Assembly (NCBI GenBank): GCA_963693085.1
Contig: OY856410.1
Span: 883,892,335 to 883,956,334, forward strand
Reading direction: 5' to 3'
DNA from: Alisma plantago-aquatica
Lineage: Eukaryota > Streptophyta > Magnoliopsida > Alismatales > Alismataceae
Length of the DNA stretch: 64,000 nucleotides
The position numbers and the translations under genes were made by a program. Numbering within the stretch: position 1 is the stretch's first letter; each line of letters begins with the position of its first letter. The notes under the pieces are model-generated. The model did not search any database. It had not been told where the DNA came from and saw only the letters and a list, made by a program, of their open reading frames with translations. This document shows positions 23,096-35,256 of the stretch, one piece after another.

Positions 23096-23689
23096 CATTG
23101 AATACCACATCTATGATGGAGTGGATTTTGAAATCCATAAATCTCCAATAACATATTAGAATTCATATCTTGAGTTATAATGAGAGTTCTAAGTGTTTTG
23201 GGAAAGTTTGATGTAGTTTGAAGGTGTTGATGTTGAACGTGTGTTTGATGCCCCTTAATACATGTCTTTTGAAGTATTTACTTGATTGGTCATAAACATA
23301 TATATTGGAACCGAAATTGGTCGTAGTGTAGATTGGACTATGATAATTCTATGTTTCAAATTTCATGATGTTCTGATGCTCCTAGAAAGAGATACATAGG
23401 TTTGAATCTGTTTAGATAATTAGTATTTTGATAATATTAGAAATAAGCTAATATGTGTTGGCCTAAGTTTCGGGTGACATAAGTATCCTGCACCATTTAA
23501 GGTTTTGCCACAGATCGACCAATTGAAGAGTCCTATCACAACACTTGGATGTAATCGAACGGCTGAGAATGCCATCTTCTTTGAGCAGTTAAGGTGAATC
23601 GAAACACTGTAGATTGAGCAATCCCCATGTTGTGTTCATGGTTTGACAAGGGAAACGAAGTGGGCAGTTATTCCAGCCCTGTTAAGACC

Positions 23690-24620
23690 CAATGACTGAC
23701 CCCTAACTCGGACCAGTTGGAACAGATACGTGATCCACCTCCCACACCGCTACTCCTTCTCCAATGTAAGAAGCAGGTGCTGCGAATACGATCATGGAAT
23801 GGAGACGCTCGCAAACCAGAGGAAGAGGAGATGAGTACCAGGATGGATTTCCGGAGCAGACCTTGACAACAATGACCAAGAAGGATGCACACCGGAGTTA
23901 CACCAGTGCCGAGGTAGAAGTAGCAGTGTCTGAGCAATCAGGAGAAGGAGATTTGTGCCGCCTTGGAGCCCTTGGCGGCGGCGGCAGTCCACCGTGGTGC
24001 AGCGATGTCCAGCACGGGAACACAGGAGAGCGTTTGATCAAGCTCCTGTTCACACGACGCGAGGGGCAGTGTGGGCTTTGCGGTGGGAGAACACTCATCA
24101 GGCGAGAGGGGTAGCGTCGATCTCTCATCGGAGATCCAAGCCTGGAGGCGCAAGGTTAGCCAGTGGTTGCCCATCAGCGTCTCAGGAACGGAGGAGAGCA
24201 GGCTGATGTGGGGAACAGGAGGGCCAACGATCACACATTGGAGACCCAACCACAGCGATGGGTTGTGCAAGGGAGAGAGACGGCGGTCGGGCCTGAGAAC
24301 GACGCTCTTGTGGCAGCAAGCATGGATCGCGTGGAAGCAGATCGTGCGAGGAGAGGGAGAGTCCAGTCATGCAAGAATAGAGGAGAAGCCACCACCATGC
24401 GTACCACACCAGAGAAGGAGACTGGAGCCCTACGGCGGTGGCGGCGGCTTCCGTTGCAGAGAAGCAGAGATCGCAAAGTGCAATTGTTAGAAAGAACGAG
24501 AGAGGTAGAGCCCCGAACTGGGTTGGCGGATCTTTAGATCGGCGGATTCAACGCAAGATCTGCGTCAGCTAGACCTGAGTAAGGCAAGGGAAGTCGCGCC
24601 CCCACATGGCTACGTGTCGC
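23690..24620. other. GC-rich block in the solo LTR
   Basis: A GC-rich segment inside otherwise AT-rich LTR. It contains overlapping open frames on both strands (for example 23794-24114 and 24071-24490 on the plus strand, 23938-24270 on the minus) with no recognisable domain. The overlaps are what high GC and few stop codons would give. I treat it as the probable transcribed leader of the LTR and not as a gene. Confidence 0.45.
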
Positions 24621-25628
24621 CACAATATTGGCCGATTAAGGTAATTCCTTCAGAAATTATTAGATCTTGCATAATTCATAGAATCTAACCTGCTTATCAG
24701 AAAAATATGAGTAAAGTACCAAAATTTTCAGAAAAATGAGTAGAACAACATGGCACCTTTATATCAGTCTTTTGATGCAGTAATCTTAGTAATATCATGT
24801 AAAATGATATATAGTTGTTTCATAGATAATAAATATCAAACGATGATAAAAAATTTATGATAAAGTGTCAGTCAATCCATCTTCATGTCTGTAATCCATC
24901 TAACATCAATGATTATAGTGTTGATGCACCAAATCATATAATTTGATCAATATGATAAACTAGGGATAATAACCCTAAAGAAAATGTAATAAATATGTGC
25001 ATGCTCAATAAATGATGAAATTTACAGAGTAAGCTCATATCAGTATATTTATCTTTAGATTTAATTATGAGATCATGATGATGAATAGAATCCATGATAT
25101 ATGAAGATGACCCTTAATACATGGGATGAAACCCTAATTTGTATAATACATGTAACCTAGGTTTAATATATATAAAGAATGATACAGAACCTGATATTCA
25201 GATTATGTATCCTAATCTGGAATATGAGATCAGTAAGCTAATTTCCAAGTCAGGAACATAACAACGAGATGATAAGACAAGTAATAAAGTACATATACTT
25301 AAGAGACTAAATAAAGCCCTAATGAACCCGATTAGGGTTAACATGAGATATAGATGATGAGAATCTGATAACGGTACATGGTCTTGTCTTGATCAGGGTT
25401 GACCAGGATATAGATGACATCAGGAATATGATTAGGTTTCTCTTGATCTAAGGTACGTCATTACCTCTTACTTGGCTTATTATACAATATGCTTGTGTTA
25501 TATGAGTAGTAAAATACTTGGCATATGGTATTGATTGAAATGATTATTCTTGTATGTTATGTTGCTTGATTCTCCATACTTATTGCTATGAACACATCAA
25601 ACATAATATATCTGTTCCATTATATGAA

Positions 25629-25794
25629 AGCACTAATTCTCTTTGGTAGCATAGTGCTGGAAAGTGATCATTCTCTTTGGTAGCAGATCACATTGTACAA
25701 TGATCTAACTCTTTGGTAGTAGATCATAAGGCCTTACATCTCATTCTCGTTGGTATCAGAGATGATGCATTATTCCCTCAGGTGGCAAATGCAT
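25629..25794. repeat. Five-hairpin array with conserved loop and changing stems
   Basis: Stems (arm positions) are AGCACTA/TAGTGCT (25629-25635, 25652-25658), GTGATC/GATCAC (25664-25669, 25686-25691), ATGATCT/AGATCAT (25700-25706, 25721-25727), CATCTC/GAGATG (25737-25742, 25759-25764) and ATGCATT/AATGCAT (25765-25771, 25788-25794). Loops are ATTCTCTTTGGTAGCA in the first two, then AACTCTTTGGTAGT, ATTCTCGTTGGTATCA and ATTCCCTCAGGTGGCA. Every stem is perfectly paired although the stem sequences differ. Confidence 0.9.
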
Positions 25795-26391
25795 GGATAT
25801 ATAATGGAAAATGTGCTTAAAATATGTGTTCTCTTTTGTTGATGAATATCTTTGTGCAAGTACACGCTTTTCTTATATTCTTCTGTTACTGCCAAGTATT
25901 AGTTTTATCTTATTGCCAAGATATGATGAGAGGTAAATAAAAGACACGTAGGAATACTTAGTACAATATTCTTGAAATATTGTGCTGACGTGTACCGCAT
26001 GTAATCTTTTGTTTAGGTTGTGGTTATGCTCTTGAAGATCCAGGATAGAGAGAGTTGTGTAGCGAGCTGATGTACAGGTGGACATGTTGTCTTAAGATCC
26101 TGTTGATTAGCTGTAGCACATGTATATGTATAAGTTTGTTGTTCAATATGTAATATCAAATGTTGTAACAATTCATGTTGTAATTATATGTTGAATGGTG
26201 AACATGTGTGTATGGTTTTATTATTGTTCATGTACATGTGCTACTGATGTGTTTCCTTCTGACTCCCTTGATTTTCTTCTTCTTAGTCTTATGTGGGATG
26301 TTTAAATTGGGATTCTCGCTGAGGTGAGGGTTTCAATTTGGACGTCGCACATCGGATTAAGTTTTAGAAAATCTGGGGACGTCACAACATC

Positions 26392-28363
26392 ACCTTCACT
26401 AGGCATTATACCTTGGCCAAGCAATCATACTTATTCACATCCTTTATATAATACAAGTATTCCTCTTATCTCCTTTAAGCATATTCAAAACAATATAGCC
26501 CTTAATTGGGTATAAGCGTAAAGCATGTGTGATTAAGATTTTATTATTATTATTATATCCATTTATTATTAATATTATGTTACTAAGTTTCCATTTCTTA
26601 GTTTATTTGAACATTATCACTTCTGACATGACAATTTTATAAACATCTTTTTACCTCTCACTAGGCAACAACTATTCTCATGGCTCACAAGGCCCATTAA
26701 AAATCTTGTCACCTCTCACTAGGCAACAACTAATCACATGGCTCACAAGGCCCATTAAACATCGTGTAACCTCTCACTAGGCAACAACTATTTACATAGC
26801 TCACAAAGCCATTAAACATCTTGTCACCTCTCACTAGGAAACAACTATTCAAATATATTGGATTTAAGGTGCATCAAGGTGCATCAACCTTGAAGTGTTG
26901 GATGTGATACTTTTCATACATTGATGTATCATTTCCCTTATCACTTAAGTTCATCAGCTTATCTTGTATTAGGGTATTTCCCATCCTAATACTTTATCCA
27001 CTAACTTATCACATTTATCATGTAGTGTATTGGTCATAAGTCACATATATGAATTATCCAACCATCATCAATTGATATGGACTTATCTCAGGTTGAAGCA
27101 TTGTTGATATAAAGTTGTCCATTATCATTCACTTTAGGTGTTTCACCTATCAAGGTATTAGCCACACCCTTACCTGGTATTATATTCATCACTCATTAGA
27201 GTGTTTTGCCCTCACCTTTACAAAGTGTCTCAGGTTTGAGGTGTGCATATATTCACCATATTAGGTTGTAGGTGTATATACACCACCATATTGGGCCATA
27301 GGTGTATGAAAACCATCCATATCGGGTTGGAGGTGTTTGTATGTGTGACCCATGTCGTGCATGATGTATTAAACCATCATCCTGTCAGGCTAGAGGTGCA
27401 TTCAATCACCATATCGGGTGGCTCACCATCTAGGGTTGTGTATCGGGCTACCATATCATGCAATGTCACTTGCTATTCTTTACTCATATCGGGTTACCCG
27501 AATTAAGGTTTCATATCAACTTATAAGTATTCATTTAACCTTGTATCATGTATGGAGTCTATACTTGACTTCCTATCATTCAATCATATCATGCAAGCAT
27601 CTTGTGCAAGCATATCGTGCAAACCATATCGTGCAAGCTATACCCATATTGGGTTATAGCTACTTGTGTATATACTTGAACCCGATATCACTTTTACAAA
27701 GTGATATCATCTTCTTCAAGCTCTAGACATCTGTTCTATCAGTTATATTCATGGAAATAGGTCTAAGCAACTACTAGACTCATAATTTCATCAACTATTT
27801 CAGGAAATTTCGGAATTAAAAGTAATTCATTAAGTATAGCAATTTAGGTGATGAATAATAACATGGTTGAGTTCAAGTTATATAACCCACCTTAAGAACA
27901 ACTTCTAAGCTCCAAGATCCAAAGCTCCACATTCCTAAGGTTGAATATGACTTATCAAAAGTCCAAGGCTCGTTCATAACTCCTTCATATACAAGTAATC
28001 ACCATGGATAAGCAATTGGCGAAGAAGAAAAGAAAAGAAGATCAAAACCCTAAAATCATGCTTCAATCCAAGGTTGAAGATGATCATGGCCTCACCTTAG
28101 GGTTAATATTTGAGCTCCTTCTTGCTCTAGCACCTTTTCACGATACCTCACAGCCCTTACACGATATTCCACCACTTGTGGCCGATATCCCTCTCACTTG
28201 GGGCCAAGAACACTTCACTATGGCCGATATCACCCTTCTTGGCCTATATCAACCTACTTGGCCGATATGCTCTTTCTATGGGTGATATCCAAGGACCTAT
28301 GCACAATATATTTGCACTCCTGCATGATACAAGAGATCTATGCACGATACCTTAGGGTAGGAG
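26392..28363 (-). repeat. Last preserved piece of the right giant LTR
   Basis: Close homologue of 11820-13785, including the CTCTCACTAGGCAACAAC, CATATCGGG and CGATATC blocks. Homology stops at 28363, before the TATA box. There are no genes. Frames such as 28004-28285 are LTR repeats read in frame. Confidence 0.85.
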
Positions 28364-31300
28364 TGTGGGATCCAACTTATAAAACATGAGATTAACTAAG
28401 CGAAAGCGATTAATTCGCAGCAGAGTTATTAAAAACCACTAAAAATTAAAACTTTTTGTAAAGAGATCTACAAGTGATAAAACTTTTTCATAAGAAAACA
28501 TGATAAGTTAATTACAATCTGATTCATCATTACATCTCTGTAAAATCACATCTCGAGTATTACAAATATCAACTGCCCTATTAACTGTACAAGGCATGAT
28601 ACAAAATCTCGAGACATTACACCAAAATCTCAGATCTGTATTAACCATCTACTGACTCCTAGGACCTGAGAGTACAAAGATGACACATAGGACATTCTAG
28701 CTACAAGAACTGATAGATAGTGTTTCCACCTGAGGATCATTGATGTCCCTGAGGTTACTGCTGTTGTTGTTGTTGCTCACCCACTGATGGGTTCCTTCGT
28801 CCTCGACGTCTACCTAAAAAGTCGAATCCCACGGGGGTGAGACAATTGAATAATTGTCCTAGCGAGAGTTATAACTCTCTACTAGAAGCTTTATTATTGC
28901 AATAATGGAATAACATTAAGCAGTACAATTATAAATAATCAACAGTAGGTAAAATATTGTATAAGCTAAGTAAAAGCAACATTTTTTTGAGCAATCATTT
29001 CAATTATAACTTGATTGAATGACAAGACATATATCAATAAGGAATATGAAGAACATGTATACTAGTTATTCAAATAGAACACTATAAACAATGTACCATC
29101 AATCATTGTTTCTCGTAGTTCAACCTAAGCAATTATGCTATACGGTTGATTACATCTTTCAAACATATTTATGCCCTGAGGAGATGAGTTACACCTCTCA
29201 TACTCCAACCGACCATTACGAAATCGCAATCGATACCATACATAGGTCATCAGAAGAGACGGATTCCTATGACCTCATCTTCCTCAGTCAGTATGAGGAT
29301 CAACATATAGGACATCTTGTGTCTCTTCTATAATAGCTTTCCAGGGTATTCTGGCAACTTCGCTATTAGAGTTACAATGGCATTATGTACTCTCTTCGTC
29401 ATCGAGGGATTTCTTGTTTACCACACATCGATGCAGCATTAACAACATCATCGGGAGATTAGTGATACATCATCCCGACATAAACATATAATGAAGGATT
29501 GAGAGATTAAAGGTACATCTTACATCAAATCCTACATTAGGACGTAAGGATATTCACGTCCATAACCCCCACATACTCAAAAGTATGTTCTCTAGGAGTT
29601 CCCTTAAGGAAACCTATTTCACCATCATTTAATTTTTGACAATGATGGATCTATGGTCAGGGCTCTACATGATATCATTATACTTGATTATTTAAGTACA
29701 TTATGGCATTCTTTTAGCATCAGGTGTGTTTTCAAAGATAAACCATTAAAACAATTGCTATAAAGAAAGATTACTAATTGTATAAAGTTCATATCACATA
29801 ATGTTCACATTGGGATATCAATCCCTATCCATCTCATCTTTGTGACTCAGGAATATGGGTGTTCAAACCCTCAGATCATTAAATCACTTGTTACCCAGTA
29901 ATATATTGACATCAAGTCATTTAACAACAAGACCTTGATTGTAGCAATGCAAATGCTTCTCATGGCTCAAATAGCCTATCAAACTCATATGATACCTCTT
30001 ACTAGGCAACATATCATATTATTACTTTCAAAGCTTATAAAGTGCTTTCAATAAACATGGCATCATAACTCTTACCTGGTTATGCTCACTTCTTTATAAA
30101 GACCTACAAGACTAGCATAATTGGTAACATGCACATTATATTTATTTTAACATAATACCAATTATTCCCAAGTCAAATATAGAACACCACAGCCGTGCAA
30201 CTAAGAATGGCCGTGCAAAGGGAAACCACCATGGCCGTACTATCTTGCACGGTTGTTCTACAGAAGATAACCACGATCGTGTCACATTACCACGGCTGGT
30301 TTCTAGGGTTAGGGTTTTCCCTATTCAATTCAATTAGGGTTATTTGACCCCTTCAGCTTAATAAAGCATAATGATTTCTTATTTCATAATTTAATCATAC
30401 AGTTTCATGCTTAAAGGCATAACCCAAAATTAGGGTTAGTGTACCCCATCTTTCATTAATTAGGGTTTCCTGTTCACATTATTAGTTCAACCCTAATATA
30501 TTACTCCACAACTCTTGGGAGCATTCAAGGATATCATAAGTGTTTGCTTTTGATTACTATTCTCATCATATATCATTAATGATCATCAATTCTAAGTACT
30601 TAATTCATTTCTCATCCATGTCATGGTATGATTACATCATACTCATTGATTTGGCTTACCCCATCCTCAAGGTATATTAGTCAACATTTACCGAGTACAT
30701 TGAGTCCATTATATCTTTATTGTAAACAACTACTTATCATACACTCCATGTGTCTTTTATCTAAGTACAATGGTTTAGAGGTTCATCAAGGTATGTTTAC
30801 CCTAAATTGTTGAATGTGATATCTATCATGTCTTGATGTATCACTTTCTTCTCATTTCCATCTTACTTGAGTTAATTAACTAACTCTGTATCAAGGTATC
30901 TCTCTCTTAATACTTTATTCACTAACTTGTTACTTTCATCATATGGTGCATGGACCATACATTAGAATTGTCCAATTGTCTTTAATGATATGGACTTATC
31001 CATTTGATGAACATTTTTGATATAGGTTAAACCATCATCAGCTATTTTAGGTATTTCTATTTTCAGGATGTTATCCACATCAATATTGATGATGGATATA
31101 TGGCTAGGGCTCTACATGATAAGATTCCACTTGATTAATTAAGTACATTACCGTATTCTTTTAGCATCAGTCAAGTTTTCAAACATTAATTATTATGACA
31201 AATGCTATAAAGAAAGGTGTAATACATGTATCAAGTACTTTTCAAATCTTTAAAACACATATAACATTTAGGATCTCAATCCCTTATCTCATTACTAGGA

Positions 31301-32084
31301 ATTCTCATCCCTTAACATCATCATCATCATTATGATTACTAGTTCTGGGTATTCAACCCTTAGTTCATCATTGAACACTATTACCACTTATCAGGTAACT
31401 ATTACCTCTAGGTATGAGGAGCAAGGTATACATAATACTTGTTACACAAGCATATCACATGGCTCACAAGGCCTATTAAACATATTGTTACCTCTCACTA
31501 GGCAACAAATAATTCACATGGCTCACAAGGCCCATTAAGCATCTTTTTCATATAAAATATCATAGCTCGTACCTGGATATGCTCATTATCTCATAATACC
31601 TGCATGGTTAGTATATATGATAACATTCATATCAAGTACATATCAATACCATGCACTAATACAAGGGTAATACCACTATTCCCTCATTAGGGTTAGGGTT
31701 TCCCTTTCTTATCAATTAGGGTTTCAAATCATACCATCGCCCTACATTAGGGTTAGGGTTTCCCTTATTAACCGTTTAGAGTTTCAAGATCACATTATCA
31801 AGATTCAAACCCTAATCCATACCCTACACATATTAGAAGTATTAATGTATGCCCATTGCATGTTTATCACAAAAGTAGGAGTTTCTCTCTCATCCTTACT
31901 AGGATGTTGATTACTCCATACTTTATTAAGTTGGATCAACCTTTCCTTCAAGGTACATTAGCCTACTTAATCATTATTCATTAAACTCCATACCTATTAA
32001 TGTAAGACTTGATATAAGACACTTTATGTGTCACTTCATCAATTATATAGCATTTAAAGTGCTTTTTTCATATGGATTTGAGGT

Positions 32085-32690
32085 GCTTCCACCATATCGG
32101 GTATGAGGTGTATGCTTGCTACCCATATCGAGTTTGAGGTGTATGTGTGCTTGTATATCGGGTTTGAGGTGTATGTGTGCTTACCATATCGCCCTTGAGG
32201 TGTATGTGTTCTTACCATATCACCCTTGAGGTGTATGTGTGCTTCATTCATATCGGGTTTGAGGTGTGTGCGTGTGCTTGCTTCACACCATATCGGGTTA
32301 GACCCTTATGCTCATGCCTCTTCAAGCCTTCATGGCTTCGACCTACCCTTCACCATGGGTTAAGTGATAGGATAGACAACTATTTGAACCTTTTCAACCC
32401 ATTATACAAATCAATAAGGGTGTGGGTTTACAAAGTATATCAGTTTTTCTTATCATATAGGGTTACATCACCATATCGGGTTTGAGGTGTGTGCTTAACC
32501 CGATATCAATGTTGAGGTGTGTGCTTAACCTCCTATCAGTTGTGAGGTGTGTGCCTAACCTCCTATTGTGCCAGAGGTATATTCTACACCACCATATCAT
32601 GCAAGAAGGTATAAAATCATATCCATATTGTTTTAGTGGAGTAGGTGCATCACCATATCGGGTTAGAGGTGCTTGCTTGTGTGCTTGAAC
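32085..32690. repeat. CATATCGGGTTTGAGGTGT tandem block
   Basis: About a dozen modules of roughly 30-40 bp carry CATATCGGGTTTGAGGTGT followed by TGTGCTT. This is the clearest form of the block seen at 12640-13100 and 27235-27660. Confidence 0.8.
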
Positions 32691-33400
32691 CCGATATCAC
32701 TTTTACCTTTGATGATGTCATCACCATCAACCTCTATACCTTTGTTCTTACTATTCTAAGTCATGGACAACTGTCCCTTGAAGCTTTTAGAACTCAAAGG
32801 ATCATCAATTATTCAAGAGAAATCGAAATTGCAAGTAAATCAACAAGTATGACAAAATTGAAGGTGCATAATAATATAATTGGGTTCAAGTTATATAATC
32901 TGCCTTAAAAACAACTTCAAAGATCCAAGCTCCAAATCTTCACGTTCCCAAGGTTGAAGATGAACTTAAAAAATCCTCTATATGCAAAGAATCACCATGG
33001 ATAAGAAATTGGTGAAGAAGAAAAGAAAGGAAGATCATAACCCAAAAATCATGCTTCAATACGAGGTTGAAGATGATCATTGCCTCACCTCAAGGTTAAG
33101 TATGAGCTCCTTCTCACTCCTTAACACCTTTGCATGATACCCTAGTTCTCTTTCATGCTATGCCACCACTCATGCACGATATGCCACTCACTTGCATGAT
33201 ATGCCACTCACTTATGATCAAAACACTTCACTATGGCTGATATCACCCTACTTGGCCGATATGCTCTTGCTATGGGCAATACCCAAGGACCTATGCATGA
33301 TATCTTTTCACTCCTGTACGATACAAGAACTCTATGCACAATACCTTAGGGAAGGAGGGTGGTAAGAGTCAAACAATTTGACTAAGGGGTGAAACTAGGG

Positions 33401-33410
33401 GTATATATAC
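33401..33410 (-). promoter_or_regulatory. TATA box of the second giant-LTR family
   Basis: GTATATATAC in the same context as 13821-13830 (GAAACTAGGG before it and TTGTTG after it on the plus strand). Confidence 0.5.
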
Positions 33411-34267
33411 TTGTTGTTCATGAAGGAGTGTAAAAATGAGGTGTCATCAATTTGAGCTAGTAGGTGCCACGTGTCCATGCATGGATGAAACGTGTACATG
33501 CATGCATAAAAATTTATCTTGAAATGCAAAACATTTGAGGATAATCTAGGGATGATTTTTCATCCATTACTTATCCCTTTGAATAAAATATATCAATTAA
33601 ATCACCACTTTATTCACAACCAGATACATCTTTTCTAAGGAAGTTGTAACCTGACATCTCACCTCCTTGAGGTGATTTGCATGACATGGCCTTTTCCAAG
33701 AGTCCACAAAATGATATGAGGCTTGTACTATGGCTCCTTGTGTTGGGTTTTAGGGGAGGCAGAGAAGGCAGCGGAAACAAAAATTTTCTCCCCCAAACTC
33801 GGAACAAGGAAACGCGTCAACGTATATACAATAGGAAAGGATGGTTTGTGGAATCATACCTTGTCCCGAGGCTTTCTCGGCAACAATACCTCACGGCTTG
33901 CACGGTCTTCACCACCTGTCTTGGATGGTGTATGTGCAGCTCCTGGTCCCACCTGGACTGTCGGGATTGACAGTTGTCCTCCGAGCGACAGAGGTCTCCC
34001 GCCTCAGTAGTCGTCCACACGGACTGCCTGAAACTCCAATCTCCTTGTCCCACAAGGAATTGGAAGGAGTCGCACCCTCCTGTTGACGTACTAGTCGCCA
34101 ACACACTCTCCTGCTGCCAGTTGCAACTGCAGTTGTCTTTCCCTTGTTGTGCCTCCCTTTTCGGGTAGCACTTGCTCGGGCTCTCTCGGTTACTAAAACC
34201 AGAGAACGACAACTTTGCAGAGCAACTGGTTGCACTGAGTTGTACTTTGAGAAGCCCCCAATACCTC

Positions 34268-34277
34268 TATATATATA
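34268..34277 (-). promoter_or_regulatory. TATA box of the left copia LTR
   Basis: The minus strand reads CCTATATATATAGAGG. The right LTR has the shorter CCTATATATAGGGG at 41400-41407. The palindrome array lies 100-500 bp upstream in element sense. Confidence 0.6.
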
Positions 34278-34374
34278 GGAGGGTCATGGGACATGGCTCT
34301 TTATCCCGAGCAATACGAGACTAAAAGTAGGAGTAGAAGGGTTCGGGATTTTCCACAAAAGCAACCAACTCGCA

Positions 34375-34770
34375 ACCTGAAACGATCGTTTCACAACTGA
34401 AACGGTCGGTTGGGGACCTGAACCGGTCGGTTGACACCTCAACCGATAGGTTGGGACCCATGAGCCGATCGGTTCACTCTTGAACTGATCGGTTCGTGGT
34501 CCTGATCAGTTCCCGATCGACTTTCCTTATTTTGTTTCTAATTGGTATCGAATACCAATCCTTGTTCCAATCAAATTGGGCAAGTGAAACGCAAGGAAAA
34601 TTCTCACCAATCCTACTTTCCCAACTTGCTCGGTTGCACCAGTTGAATCGATTGTTTCAACACTTGAAGCAATCGTTTCACCCTGTGCATGAGCCGATCG
34701 ACTCAACACTTGATCTGACCGGTTCACCCAGCTCAGCCGATTGGTTCATCACATTATCTGATCGGTTGGG
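34375..34770. repeat. Palindrome array (TGAACCGATCGGTTCA type), left copia LTR
   Basis: About a dozen variants of TGAACCGATCGGTTCA, mostly 20-30 bp apart, for example AACGATCGTT, ACCGGTCGGTT, GCCGATCGGTTC and ACTGATCGGTTC. Each is a near-perfect palindrome. The array sits just upstream of the minus-strand TATA box, as a promoter or enhancer block would. Confidence 0.85.
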
Positions 34771-35256
34771 AGTGTAGATTGTGCAGAATTAGTCAATTAC
34801 AATTTCAATCAATCCGATACTCCAATCAATGTGTCCAACACCTTGAACATTATGATATTGAGCTATCAATTGATTGAGTGTTTAATTGAACTACTAAACT
34901 CCTTTAGTAATAAATCTAAACACTGTTTGTGGACAAAACTCCTCTTCCAGGTTAAATCATATGTGTGTGACCCTACAGGTCCATTTCACATTGGTAGTGA
35001 AAGTCCATAACACTTATGACTTCACAAGCTAAGAGCGGTGCCTAGTCACACATCAATGCTACCCAAGTGAAATAAAAAGTTGGAGAACAACTTTCAATCC
35101 TACAATCTGTGAATGGTGTTATAGTGAATGTATAATTCCTTTGTTACTGATATCCCGAATGAACTCGAGGCATGGAACAGTCATCCTGTCAACATTCATT
35201 CACTTTCTTGATCTCAGAGTAGACTGGAAGAGATATGTATGACATCAATATCACAT

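Larger units (their letters stand above)
23112..26386 (+). mobile_element. Solo LTR (3275 bp) with 5-bp target duplication ACATC
   Basis: The insert lies between ACATC (23107-23111) and ACATC (26387-26391). The left LTR shows the uninterrupted target AATACCACATCACC at about 11811. The insert begins TATGATGG (the usual TG probably mutated to TA) and ends GGGGACGTCACA. No primer site, polypurine tract or gag/pol trace is present, so it is a solo LTR left by LTR-LTR recombination. Its size and 3' structure suggest a gypsy chromovirus-type LTR. Orientation is inferred from the CA end and the hairpin position near it. Confidence 0.8.
9991..28363 (-). mobile_element. Minus-strand gypsy element with giant LTRs, nested host of two insertions
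   Basis: Left LTR 9991-14741 (the 3' LTR in element sense), interior 14742-17329, and right LTR from 17330 (the 5' LTR). The primer site complementary to initiator tRNA-Met lies just inside the right LTR on the minus strand. The right LTR contains a Cassandra array (17937-21784) and a solo LTR (23112-26386). It is truncated at 28363, where a related LTR family starts. The LTR (4751 bp) is longer than the interior (2588 bp), so this is a non-autonomous or deleted copy. The right LTR has lost the segment carrying the TATA box, so the copy could not start a normal genomic transcript. Confidence 0.85.
17330..28363 (-). repeat. Right (5') LTR of the giant-LTR element, interrupted and truncated
   Basis: Homologous to 9991-13785 in three pieces: 17330-17936, 21785-23111 and 26392-28363. 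Each gap is a clean insertion. At 28363 (after CTTAGGGTAGGAG) homology to the left LTR stops, and a different LTR start (TGTGGGATCC) follows. The missing part includes the TATA box and the outer LTR terminus. Confidence 0.85.

Noticed and set aside
23794..24537. Protein-coding gene in the GC-rich block of the solo LTR
   Set aside because: Frames overlap on both strands without a domain, and the block sits inside an insertion with clean LTR ends.
33677..34235. Open frames of up to 131 codons at 33.7-34.2 kb and their counterparts at 40.8-41.4 kb
   Set aside because: They lie in the two LTRs of the copia element, on both strands, and differ in length between LTRs.
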